Below, in pieces: positions 12,438 through 23,949 of a stretch of DNA of 64,000 nt; position 1 is the first letter of the stretch, and the number at the start of each line of letters is the position of its first letter. The DNA lies in assembly GCA_029961685.1 (NCBI GenBank), contig JARWKL010000007.1, forward strand, positions 558,001-622,000, given 5' to 3'. The DNA is from Aristolochia californica. Taxonomy: Eukaryota > Streptophyta > Magnoliopsida > Piperales > Aristolochiaceae. The position numbers and the translations under genes are program-made. The notes below the pieces were generated by a model. The model did not search any database, was not told the DNA's origin, and worked only from the letters and a program-made list of their open reading frames with translations.

Positions 12438-14906
12438 CTCCCCCTCACGCTAGGGGGTGGGGGGGGAGGGGGAACATCATGAACGCTTAGCTTGCTATAA
12501 ATGGTCTATAGGATCTTCCTGTATAAAATGACAGTCCATCATATCTACCAACACTCCCCCTCAAGCTATTGCTCTCTTTGTTCTTTTTCAAGATACCCAA
12601 TTGGCATAATATAAGAGAGAGTAAAATCACTCTTAGCCATAAAACATCGCTCTATACTCTAGTCAAATGGTCATAGTCAAAAATACTTTTCGCTCAATTT
12701 CATAGGCAGAAAAGTAGTCCTACTATAGGGCACAGAGTCTACCCACTTTCTCAAGGTAGCTAAAAAAACACCTCTTGGGTGAATAATAGACTTGACTCTT
12801 GTTGGATGTTGGGCAAACTCCTATCCTTTGAAGGTAGTGGGTCTATAGGCATTGCTCAGAAGTGTAGTAATAAACTCCTCCTTCACGGTGTTCCAACACA
12901 AAGCACCGACTCTTAAATGGTAGGAATAAAAATGCTAAATAAGGGGGTACAGGTAATCACTAGAAGATAATATTTTGGGGTCACAATGTGTTTTCTTCTT
13001 CATCAGAATAACCAATGCTGACAATAGTCAACAACCGAGAAGTCCTTCTTCAATAATAATATCTCATTTAGAGAGACACAATAACAACAGTTGAAATGGA
13101 CCTAAGCCCAAATGACACATACCAAATAATTAAAGTCCGTAATAAGGACACATGAAATAATCCTCAGAGAGTCCAACCTTGAATAAGGATCTGAGTAATA
13201 AGCTGACAAAAAATCAAGATAATAATCCAGTCGGAGACAAGGGACTCACTCGAGCCAAGTCAGGTATCAGACCAATATAACTGAGTCACGAAAGAAATAG
13301 GTATAGATTTCAGCACTCGGACCCATATAACAGAGGCAATAAGCAAGTGGGCCGAGTCAGATTGATCAGACTGAGTTGACCCCGACCAAGTTGACCTAGA
13401 CTAAGTTGACTTGACCTGAGTTGGTTCGAGTTGACTTGATCCTTGTTGGTGCGACTCGATAGCAGTGAGATGGGTGAGCTTGGTTTGTTGGGTTGACCCA
13501 GCAAGGTCTGGTCCGAGTTAGGCAGAATTGGCACTTGATTAAAACCAAGCTTCCTAACTAGGAGAAATTTTAATTCAACAAGATTCGTCATCTTCCCTGC
13601 TTCCGAACAGATCTTGACAACAACGAGAGGGATCGTCGTGGCCACCACCGATGAACCAGGGATCCCAGAGAAGTAGCTCTACAAAGAATTAGAAGTCTCC
13701 TAAAAACAACAGTAAGATCTTCCAAGAAACAACAACAATGAACGCGGGAGATTTTGACAGCCAGGAGGATCGTAGCGGTCGTCGATGATGAACCAAAAAA
13801 TCTAGAGAAGCATCTCTACATAGAATCAGAAGTTTCCTAAAAATAGCAGTAAGATCTTCTGAAGAAGCAGCAATAATGAATGTAGAAGATTTTATAGCTA
13901 AGAGATACCCGGATTGACAACAACATATCTTTCGTAACTGATCACTAGTTCACTGTATTCTTGGCAAAGCAGAGTTATTATGGCAAATACCAAAGATTGA
14001 AGTCTGCTAGCATGAGCCATGAATCCGATCCTAGCTATAAATAGAAAACGATCTCAACAATCACACGTAAAATCCGTTGTAATCTCACATTCGATTCTAG
14101 CTGGTTTGCAACATATCCAGAAGTTGTTACGATGAATTAACAATGATAAGCAGTAGAGTCAACAACTTTCAGTCCAAAAAAAAAAATTCTTTGAAATATG
14201 TTGTTAACCGGCAGAGAGACAATGACGACAAGATGACTCGACGGATTGGTAGTCTCCGGATTTGGCTACACGATCATAGACCAAGGAGATTCCTCGTGTT
14301 ATAGTGTGCTGGAATCAATTAGCCAACCAAGCTCCATTTAACCATGACTGATGGATGGAGGAACATGAACATGACAATAAGTGTTTCCTTTTTTGTTGAT
14401 CGGACTAGGGAAGGAGACGAAGAAGAAGCACAAAGTGAGTCTATCTATTCAACTAGTGTGCTATTTGATTTCCTCCACTTGGCCTCGTTTCTCTCTCTTG
14501 CGCTTCGTCGCCAAATCTTGCCTCACCCTTTCTTAGTTGCGTTTAACTCCTTTGTCACTCACTTGGGTTTTTCAGACACCTCAAATCTCCTCGTCTGTTG
14601 ATCATACATCACAGGTGGAGTGTACATAGGTTAATGGAAAATAATTTACTTTGGTAGCAGTCTATGCATGTCCAAGGCATGAGGCAAATGGACCATATAC
14701 GATATGATGGACATTAAAGATGTTGTAAAGACGAGCATTCTCTCAAGAAGGTCGCGTTGAGAATCCAATATCAAAATATGGGCAATTGGAAAAAGTAAAA
14801 AAAAACAATATTGGTAGGCCAACTTTGAAGGATCAGTCGAGACAACAAGATAGAAATTCTAAAAAAAAAAATACTACGAGTCCTGAAAATTAATGTTATG
14901 ATACCA

Positions 14907-15390
14907 TGTTGATTTTTAGGACTCCATGGATTTGACTCATGGAGAAAAGGAGAGACGACATATTGGTAGAAAATAAGAGGAAGCAAGAGGTTATGGACTT
15001 GTATCCTAACCCTCCTCTGAGGCTCAATTTATAGATGAATAAGATTATAATATTATAATAATACCCCCCAAACTTAAACTAATTACATCAATACCATCTT
15101 TATGAGAAGACTCTTTATGTAATATCATGCCACCACTATTATTATAATATTATAATAATACCCCCCAAACTTAAACTAATTACATCAATACCATCTTTAT
15201 GAGAAGACTCTTTATTTAATATCATGCCACCACTATTTGGGCCTTCTCCTTGGTCTGCGGGCTTGAGTCCATCTTCTACCTCTCTTGGATGTATAGACTT
15301 TCCTTGGTCTTACGGGCTTGAACCCATCTTCTAACACACTTGGCGTGTGGGCCTTCCTTGGTTGTGTGGGCTTGGGCCTATCTTCTAACA
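14907..15390 (-). repeat. 5' LTR of the LARD-like element
   Basis: 484 bp, longer than its partner because of a 97-bp tandem duplication and extra short repeats around CCTTGGT and GGGCTTG at 15240-15390. The primer-binding site adjoins it at 14895-14906. Confidence 0.72.
15044..15237. repeat. 97-bp tandem duplication inside an LTR
   Basis: Two almost identical copies, 15044-15140 and 15141-15237, each starting ATTATAATATTATAATAATA. The partner LTR at 12155-12437 has a single copy, so the duplication arose in this LTR after insertion or during reverse transcription. Confidence 0.85.
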
Positions 15391-16157
15391 CACAACTCAT
15401 ATTGAACTTGAATGCCAATAACAATTATAGTGAACCTTGATTCATACAAAAATTCTAATCACAAACATCAACAGAATATGTAAGAGAGCAATAACACAAT
15501 CGATCTTAAATGGGGAATAAAAACTGGGCATAATCACCATGGGCGACCCACTTTCAAAACCAATAATATAATCACTAGCTTCTTATTCAGATTAGAAGAG
15601 AAAGCCATCCATAAAGAACTATCAACAATAATCTCATAAGAAACAAAAACTTATCTTGGTGCAGCTTCAAGAGAAAACTGCTTCATCAACAAAAAGAACT
15701 CTATGTGAAGCTTGATCAATGGAGCCTTTCAAATTTTCATCTTGATGTGGGGATCCAAGATCCCATGATAAGGTCCTTGGCCAAGGTAGTGAAAGAAGAG
15801 AGGGAAAAAAGAGGAGAAGAAAGGAGAATAAAGAAAGAATAAAGAACTTAGCTAGAGAGATGGAGCTCGAGAGATTGGGAGAGGAGACAATTATAAGGAC
15901 AAATTCAAGAGAGAAGAGGGTAGGCTTAATGATCTAACCCATGCCTTGAGCCTCTAGTTATAGTGTGGGTGGAAGTTTACCAAGATTACAACGCCCTTAG
16001 GGCTACAAGTTTTGAAGAGAAAAAGACGTAAATAGACATACATTTTCTTAAATAGTTACACCATTGTGCCATCCTTACGAGAATACCTTTAGGTTACCTC
16101 CTTTGCCATGGCATTGACGTGGGAAAGGTAATTACTTTGATTCCACTTTGATATGTC

Positions 16158-17431
16158 TTCCAACAATGACTGTTTATGTTGACAGTATTAATATTATTGG
16201 GAGTGATAGTGAGGGTATTCAACAAAAAAAAAAAAAAATACTTGAATAAAGAATTTCAAACCAAACATTTAGGACTCCTCAAATATTTCCTGGGTATAGA
16301 AGTTTTGCAATCTAGTGATGGCATTATCTGGTCTCAGAGGAAGTATGTTATCAATTCATTAAAATAAATTGGAATGCTTGGATGTAAGCAAATTGATACA
16401 CTAATGGAACCAAACAATAAATTGTGTGTTGAATCTGGGGATACAATTAATGATGGACGGTTCCAATGTTTAGAAAATTAATTTATCTCCCAGTCACAAG
16501 ACCCAATATATTTTATTCTATGATGTCGTCAATCAATTTATGCAACAACCCCGACGGTCTCATTAGATAGCTCTACAACAAGTACTCCGGTATCTAAAGA
16601 AAACTAGGTCAAGGCATATTATATAAATGTTATGGAGATAGTAATATAGAAGGTTTGCATATGTAGATTGGGTTGGCTATCCCGATGACAAAAAATTAAC
16701 TTGCAATTATTGTACAACTACGGGAGGTAATTTAGTCATTTGAAGAAGCAAAAAATAGAATAATGTGGCTAGGTCAAGTGCCAAAACAGAATACAGGGTC
16801 ATGCTTCATGCAATTAAAGAATTGTTATGGCTATAATCCTTAATGACAGCTCAGGTTTAAGACAACTAACCCTATGCAAGTCCATTGTGACAACCAATCA
16901 ATTATTCACATTGCAACCAATCCAGTTTTTCATGAAAGAATCAAACACATTAAAATTGATTGTCATTTTGTTTGAGAAAAATTGCAAGCAAGTGTCATAT
17001 CCATGCAACATATTCCTTCCAAGAACCAACGAACAAATATTTTCACAAAATCTATTCCTACAAACTCCCTCTCTACTCCATGTACCAAACTGGGGATATT
17101 TGATATTTTTACACCATCTTGAGGGGGAGTGTTGAAGTATTATGAGTGGCATCTATTGTAATTAATTGTGTGAGTGGCATAAATTATAATTATGATAAAT
17201 TTTATGTTCCTTTTTTCCCTCATGTACTAGGGTTTCTGCCCTAAAATTGTAAGTATCAAACTAAAGGGGAGGACACTAAAATTCATGCTTTAATTACTCA
17301 TTTTCTCTGCCTCCTTTCTTGCCTCAGGTGCCTAACCTTCTCTCATAAACTCTCTTCTCTCCTTATCTCATTTCTCCTTCTTCTTCCCCTAAAGTCTAAT
17401 TGTTCTAAGCATAAAACCCTAGAATCTAACA
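16158..17431 (+). mobile_element. Copia fragment: reverse transcriptase end, RNase H remnant, 3' LTR
   Basis: The sequence at 16165 reads YVDS, a mutated YVDD catalytic motif, followed by LNKEFQTKHLGLLKYFLGIE at about 16240-16300, typical of copia reverse transcriptase. RNase H remnants follow to about 17115 with many stops and frameshifts. A polypurine tract TTGAGGGGGAG (17119-17129) precedes the 3' LTR at 17130-17431, which starts TGTTGAAGTATTATG and ends AATCTAACA. The 5' half is missing. The fragment abuts the inverted LTR end at 16157, which suggests that element inserted into this reverse transcriptase. Confidence 0.8.
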
Positions 17432-17542
17432 TCCTATGAAGGAGACATCTTCATCCAAACCACAATTTAAGGATAATCCATATCATGCTCATGTCGTCCT
17501 AGAAGGTGGATCGACATTGGAGTACCTCTTCTATGGACCTCA

Positions 17543-18015
17543 TGTTAAAGTCCTAGGCAAGAGTACTTCCCAGGAGGTCACCCATCTTAGAATTACTCTC
17601 GCCCAGGCTCGCTTAACTATGAAGTTCTGAGTCAGATACCTAGCCAATACAACCCGAAAAGACTAGCCGTTTAAGGTGCGAAAAGCTAAGTATCTAACTC
17701 AGAACACAAACTCTAACAAGAGTGGACGGAACCACTCTGACACCCACCCCGCCCATTCTGGAGCCGCTTCTCACTGGATACGAACGCGGACCGTGGCGTG
17801 CCTAGCTCTGATACCATGTTAAAGTCCTAGGCAAGAGTACTTCCCAGGAGGGAACCCATCCTAGAATTACTCTCGCCCAGGCTCGCTTAACTTCGAAGTT
17901 CTGAGTCAGATACCTAGCCAATACAACCCGAAAAGACTAGCCGTTTAAGGTGCAAAAAACCAAGTATCTAACTCAGAACACAAACTCTAACAAGAGTGGA
18001 CGGAACCACTCGACA
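17543..18015 (-). mobile_element. Cassandra-type TRIM retrotransposon, complete, with 5S rRNA sequence in its LTRs
   Basis: A 473-bp element. The LTRs are 17543-17742 and 17817-18015; both carry sequence matching the reverse complement of plant 5S rRNA, for example CTTCCCAGGAGG and ACTCTCGCCCAGGCTCGCTTA. On the minus strand the 5' LTR is the right copy. The 74-bp interior has a perfect primer-binding site TGGTATCAGAGC (17805-17816) and a G-rich polypurine tract (17743-17753). A 5-bp target duplication CCTCA flanks it (17538-17542 and 18016-18020). Cassandra elements are known to carry 5S-derived LTRs. There is no coding capacity; mobilisation would need proteins from elsewhere. The LTRs are shorter than I expect for the family. 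Confidence 0.92.
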
Positions 18016-18020
18016 CCTCA

Positions 18021-18822
18021 TGCTCTTCCACAACATAATAGCAAGTCGTCATTAGACTCCACGTTCGATCTCCATCGCACCTTTCTATTTTTTTTAAAGT
18101 TGACATTTACAGAAGAATTATATTTTATAGTTATGTGCATAGTTTTATTATGTTTCTTTTCCTCCTCTTCTACTCTAAACTCTTTGAGGCAAGGAAGCTT
18201 AGAATCTAGCACCAAGTAAGTGTTCTCTATAATGACATTGTATAAAGACAAAAATAAATATGGTTAAATATGATTTATTTCTTCTCTCATGGATTCATGG
18301 TTGATAATCACTTTAAAATTTATATTTCTATTAATGTTAATAAACTGGAGATAATAGTATTAATATATAATGAGGTAATGACATTATGGTAAAAATAATA
18401 AGATAATAATATTTTTATAAAATGTCACATCTCTATGAAATTTTTAGACATGAGCTTAGATACCATAATTTAGATACCATAATTTTAAATTATGTTATAT
18501 TTTGAAGTAAAATTTTTTAAAATTATTTTTAAAATTAAAATATAGATATTATTAATGTTTTTAAATTTTATTCTATTATCTGACATTAATGATATTACAC
18601 ATATTTATTAAATTGAATTACAAAATTTATCTAAAAATACAATTTAATCGGAGAATGGAGAATGGCGCAAAGGATGGAAATTGCAAAATAAGAATTTAAC
18701 CATTATTACAGACGGATGCCATCTCGAGTGGTACGTACGAGTCACAGCTCTCATATTTTTTCTGTAAGCAACTGGAGAGTTGGAGACGACAGACCGACGA
18801 AGGGCTTCTCATTTGCCCATTC
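18021..18822. other. Spacer and probable Pinin promoter/leader
   Basis: AT-rich DNA to about 18650, then less AT-rich sequence that is probably the Pinin 5' leader. Short frames at 17950-18251 run across the TRIM edge and are not genes. I see no convincing TATA box. Confidence 0.45.
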
Positions 18823-21800
18823 ATGGGGTCAGCCGCTGTGGAGAAGACTGCCGAGGAACTTCGCAAAGAAATCGAAGAGCTTCAGAGACAGCAATGGGAG
18901 GTTAGTCGGCCTTCTTTTTATGTATTTGTTTGATTAGTTTTTTTCTCGTTCGCTTCTCCTTTCAATGTGAAAATCTCCTTTGTTTAACAGATAACCGAGC
19001 GACTGCGAGACCCGAGGGGCATACGTCGTGGGGTTTTGGCCGCCAACGGCATTCGTGGCAACGGGCCACGGCAACGTGGCGTTGTCCGACCCGTTAGTTT
19101 TCTCCTTTTTTTTTTCCTTAATCTTTTCCTACTTCTATTCCTATGTTAATTCTTCAACATATCAGGCTGATGGGATCGACCTGGAAGACCAACCTACACC
19201 GAAAAGGCGCCTGTCTTCTGCCGTTGTTAAGGTAATTGATTGTTTTGGCTACTTTTTTTTTTGTTTCTGTTTTCCTTTTTCTGCAAACTTAATTTAGCAG
19301 ATCAATGTAAAACCTTTAACGAAGGTTGGAGACGGAGAAGTAGACGAGGGTGCAGAAGACAAAGAAGTAAAAGATGGGGATTTAGCTGCTGAGGGTGGCT
19401 CTACTGCAGAAACCGAGAACGAGAGAATTTTTTTCCACTCACGAGGTGGTTTTAGCAGAAACGCGAACCAAAGGGTGGTTAAAACTTCGGTGAGACAAAC
19501 TCCAATGGTAATTCCAACAAGTTTAAGCTATGGGAACTTAATTTTGTTGACATTTTTATTTTCTTTTTCTAGGATGTAGAGTTTCTAGCACCGGAACATG
19601 TATCTCGGGTGCTTCCAAAGAACGAGGATCCAAGCTTGGTTAAGAGGAACAGAAGGATGTTGGGCCAGTTGTTGGGAACACTGGAGGTGCTTGTGATTTT
19701 AATCTTATTTTTCAGGCAGAAGTATTTATGAAATATTACGTAATTGCTGGATCTTCTATTTGATGCAAATCGTAAGGTAAAGCATTAAACATCATGCTTT
19801 ACAAAGAAAACAGCGCAGACACATCATGAGTTTGCTTTGGTTGAGCCTCTAGCTGGTCTGTGAATGGTGTTAAACTAACGCTATAAAATAGTCAAGGCTA
19901 ATTTTAAAAAGAAAAAACTAGTAAGGGCTCACAATGGTAGTGGTCTTACCTTTGCCTCGTATTGGATATTTAAGGGACTGCCATCTATTTGCAAATGCCA
20001 GATAAAGTCATTATGTAAAGCTTATGCTTCTTTATATTATGTAGGTTCTAATGATGATTGGTTTAACATTAAATGCCAGCTTCCTGAGGCAGTTCAGGAA
20101 GCTATCTTTTGGAACACTGGTGAATGAATTGGTGTGCCTTAGGTTTGTTTGCAAAGGTTCAGTTAACAGCATTATGAAAGTTTTATGTAAACACCTATTT
20201 CTTGAAGGTAGAAGAGGGGTTTTAGTTGTGAGAATTCAGATTCGTGAGCTCTAATACTTGTGAAGGCCTGATAATGGTGTTTTGAAAAGTTTAAGCTTCT
20301 TGTTTTATATTAATGCAAGGCTATCCTACTGGTAAGGTTGAGGATGATGAAAATTTCATATTAAATGCCTGTTTCCTAGGTGGTCAGGGGTAGTTAATCT
20401 TGGAACTCCAGTTAATGAAGCCCCATGTTTTGTGCATATGGCATAGCTATTTTTGAGTGGTACATTATGTGAATGCTTTTAGGGTTTGACAACTCCTCCC
20501 GCCTATCCTTTTGAATAATGCTTACCTTTACATTGTAGGGATTGCACTTGTAGGCCATTTAGGTACATGCTTGACTGTTTAGCGTTACGAACTTGAGGCA
20601 TTGTGCAAATGACCTCATCAACTTAAGCATTAGGGGTAGTCTTCACTTAGCAAGTACCTACCCTTTTAACAGGTTGTTCTTGAAGAAAGCTTTCTTCGAA
20701 TTCCATTGAATTTTTGCTGATTGGTGAATTAACACATATAAGGGTTCTAACAGACGAACATTGTCTGCACTTCTATGTTAGTAGGTTACTTATTACTTGG
20801 CTCTTCAGTTCACATGGTAATCTTACTTATGAAAGTGGATTAACTGCCTACTGATGTTTATATGTTGTAGGAGCAACAGATAGTATTCTGCCACACGTGT
20901 AGTTTGGTAATGTCTGTGGTAAATTGATATTCTTGTATAGTTGATGGTATGGAGATGGTGATCAAATAGCCAATACCATGTTTACAATTAATGGTCTAGC
21001 TATTTCTTAGGAGATATATTTTTTATTTATCCTTCATTTATTTGGTTGTAGTTATCCAATTTGAAGGTATAACGTCATACTTAAATTTATTGTCTAATCT
21101 ACACTGTGTTCTGTCACTTTTAATGAACTTCATTTTGGGCAATCTACCTTTTTGCATCAGAAATTTCAGCAAGAAGACAGGAATTTGTCCACTTCAGAGG
21201 CATATATGCGTAGGTCAGATTCTCTTAAAAGGGTGAGTCTACTTACTATGTTTTAATTTATTCTTTATTGTGGTGATTGTTTCTTATTGGTTTCTAGTTG
21301 TTTTACGAGAGCCAGATAGTAGGTGTAAAAAGTGGATTTGGCTTTCCAAATTTTCTATTTTTGATCTAACATTATGGCTTTTGTTGTTCTTGGTTCTTTT
21401 TGTCCCATTTGATTTGTTTCTTCTGACTTACAATATTCATCTTTTTGTTGTTTTTTTAACACGTTTTCCTTTCTTTTACCTTGTGCACGTTTTCTTCTCA
21501 TCATTCTCATCTTTCCCCTCTCTTCCACCTGTCTCCACCCCCACCCCAACCGAATCCCCAAAAGACTTGTAATATGAGTTCAGTCACATTATTCAATCTT
21601 CTTTTGAGACACTAAAGGATCTGGAATGATTTGTATTTGAACAGTTGGAGTTGTATATTGGTTTAATTAACAAAAAATACATTGGTCTAACAATATTAGA
21701 TTTACTAAAGCAAAATTAGTGGCATAGAAATGGTAGTGCTCCATAATTATTGCAAGCTCCATAAGAGAGATGGATAAAGTTATGTAGATTCATTTAAAAA

Positions 21801-23818
21801 AAAGTTATTTAGATTGATGAAATTATTGAACCAAGCTAGGATTCCCTGTGGGATGTTATTTTTTGTATTTGTTTGCGAGTCTTTTAAAATGTCGAGTTGA
21901 GTGGCTCTTTCGTGAGTATGGAGTTGATTCTCTCCGGCAGTTGAGTGAATGCTACTCATTTACTGAGCCTGGCTGTGCTGTTCTATCAGTATTTCTCTTT
22001 TTGAGGCCTTCAAACATTCCTAGTTATTCATCCATCCTCAGAAATCGACCCTATCTTGGATGTGATGCCTGTCCAATATGACTTATAACAGTTTAAGCTA
22101 GATGATTGACAGTTCAAGGACCATTTCAATTGGCCTTAAATGGTTTATTCATCTTGTAAGATGCTCATCTCTGGTGAGTGCTTTAAATATTGTACTGTGA
22201 TGCTTGAAATTCTCTGCCCTTTTTTATCAAAGAAGAAAATGTATTTATGTAGCTCAGTTTTCTCTATTATGTGGTAATTGGATGATTGCATCAATATTTA
22301 GGCTGAGGAACGGGCACGTGAAGAAAGTGAAAGGTTACAGCAGAAGGAGCGTGAACAACTTGCAGAAAAACGAAGACGAGATCTGGTGGGTTTGATGTGT
22401 GATATCTGTTGGTTGAGCTACAAGAAGTGTTGTTTCTTTCTAATCTGCCTTATCTAATTCATTTATTCTTTTGATGAGTGTAGACACTTCGTGCAAGAGT
22501 TGCCGCCAAAGCGGGGGAAAAGAAGTTGGAGCTGCTTTTTCTTCAGTGGACAGAGCATCATAAAAAGCTTTGCAATTTTCTAAGGTAGATAAGCTTCACT
22601 TCAAGCTCCAAGTGCTTGTCTTTCAAATTTAAACTCATGGTTTGTTTTGTTTGGAAAATGATAGGCTGTCTTTTCTTATGGTTTATTTATTTTATATTGC
22701 AGGTTATTTTTACTTTTGGTCCAAAAGTGTCCATATTGACGATTTTTAGTGACAAGATAAGTTTCTGTTCATGTACATAAGATTGGGCTTTTGAGAAGAT
22801 CGAGACTGTGTTGCTAGCAGTATCTACAAGTAGGTTGATATAACTAATGTTTTAAATTCTGACTTCTGTTATGACTATTTGTTTTGTTACTCAGGACTAA
22901 GGCACAACCGTCAATCTTTTACCAGCCAGTCAAGCCTTTGGAAGAAGATGTGACTGTGGTTGAACAGCAAAAAGAACAGGTATGTTGTTGTTGTCATTGT
23001 TTTTTTTTTTTTTTTCTTTCAAAATATTCCCTTAGTTTTGACTAGATGGTTTTATGGTTTCTTGGTAAAGCATTTCAATAAAGAAACAGCTCGGACTTGT
23101 TCTCTACTTTTACACCATAAGTGTTAATGGTGTGCGGAACAGGGTGACACCACCCCGATGGCATGAAATTTTTTGAGACCTGTGCTCTTGTATCCACCAG
23201 ATCCAGAGCATCTGAAGCAGGACTGGTTCTTGAATGTAAATATGCAAAGATTTGGAAATCGTAGAACATGTCTTGTTTGTGGAATATGCAAAAAAATGGC
23301 CTTTGAAGATAAGAAAGAAAATGCTAGTGATTGAATTCAATTTCTTGCACGTGTTTCTGGAGTCTTAGATTAAAACAGTGTTTTCCATTTGATGGGTTTG
23401 TTTCTGTAAAAGCATTTAGTTGATCTTCTTTAGTGTCTTACTGCAGGCTCTCCAAGAGTGGAAGTCTACTAGGAGAGAAGAGCTCTCAGAGTACCAAAAG
23501 CAGATTGGGGAACAATATATTGCGAATGTCGAAGCAGAGTTGGAGAGATGGCAAAATGCAAGGAATGCAAGGAAGTCGAATAATATGATTCTACAGGAGA
23601 CGATGGATAAAGAACTGGAGACTCACAGGCTTGAGCATGGACCCAAGACTCGGAAAATTCCAGGAGGAACTGAGGATGATGAGGATGTCGAAGACATTGC
23701 AGGTGACGATGATATGATGGATGATCTGCTTGGTGTTGATGATACTAATAGGAGGATAGATGATCCGAAGCCTGAAACTGGCAACTCTAACCCTGGCCCT
23801 GAGGAGGATTTGCAGTAG
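18823..23818 (+). CDS. PNN: Pinin homologue (exon-junction/splicing factor)
   Basis: Ten exons: 18823-18900, 18991-19092, 19166-19231, 19301-19489, 19573-19686, 21161-21232, 22302-22385, 22484-22584, 22895-22979 and 23447-23818. All junctions are GT-AG; together they give 420 aa, about the length of plant Pinin. The N-terminus (MGSAAVEKTAEELRKEIEEL, then a basic Arg/Gly-rich segment to about residue 60) matches the Pinin/SDK N-domain. The Pinin/SDK/MemA core covers about residues 146-310, with RRMLGQLLGTLE, a charged coiled-coil ESERLQQKEREQLAEKRRRD and FLQWTEHHKKLCNFL. The C-terminal tail is acidic (EDDEDVEDIAGDDDMMDD). In animals Pinin joins exon-junction and SR-protein complexes in nuclear speckles; that role is inferred here. 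Intron 5 is 1.5 kb. A copia fragment begins about 130 bp after the stop. Confidence 0.93.
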
Positions 23819-23949
23819 TGTAGGGGTCTGTATTTTAGTTTCAGGAAGTCGGGCACCTTTCTGAGTCGATCCTTAGTATTAGCAAATGCAAGGGATGTTA
23901 GCCAATTGGGTTCTCTATTTCTATCTTTCAATACATTTATGTTCTTTTT

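Larger units (their letters stand above)
12155..15390 (-). mobile_element. Non-autonomous LTR retrotransposon (LARD-like), non-coding interior
   Basis: On the minus strand the 5' LTR is 14907-15390, followed by a primer-binding site TGGTATCATAAC (14895-14906). The interior of about 2.5 kb ends with a GA-rich polypurine tract near 12438-12450, before the 3' LTR at 12155-12437. The interior has no recognisable gag or pol; the longest frames (13310-13648 minus, 14344-14601 plus) look like nothing known. Its 3' interior (12500-12600) resembles the interiors of the elements at 30621-35816. Flanks CTTAA and CACAA are a poor candidate target duplication, so the insertion is old or one end is misplaced. 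Confidence 0.72.
11576..16157 (-). mobile_element. Inverted copy of the copia LTR and leader, split by a nested element
   Basis: Positions 15391-16157 plus 11576-12154 are together a diverged reverse complement of 8498-9827 (about 1.35 kb). The minus-strand LTR begins TGTTGGAAGACATATC at 16157. The copy has lost the segment around the primer-binding site near 15765. A 3.2-kb element (12155-15390) interrupts it at the place matching about 9290 in the other arm. No gag is present, so this arm ends before the coding region. Confidence 0.7.

Noticed and set aside
13310..13648. Gag-like protein in the LARD interior
   Set aside because: The predicted sequence has no gag, zinc-knuckle or protease signature.
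8498..17431. A single copia element with LTRs at 8498 and 17130
   Set aside because: The two LTRs differ at both ends and in the middle, so they belong to different families.
17543..18015. 5S rRNA genes
   Set aside because: Both matches cover only part of 5S, are diverged, and sit inside LTRs with primer-binding site and target duplication. They are Cassandra sequence.
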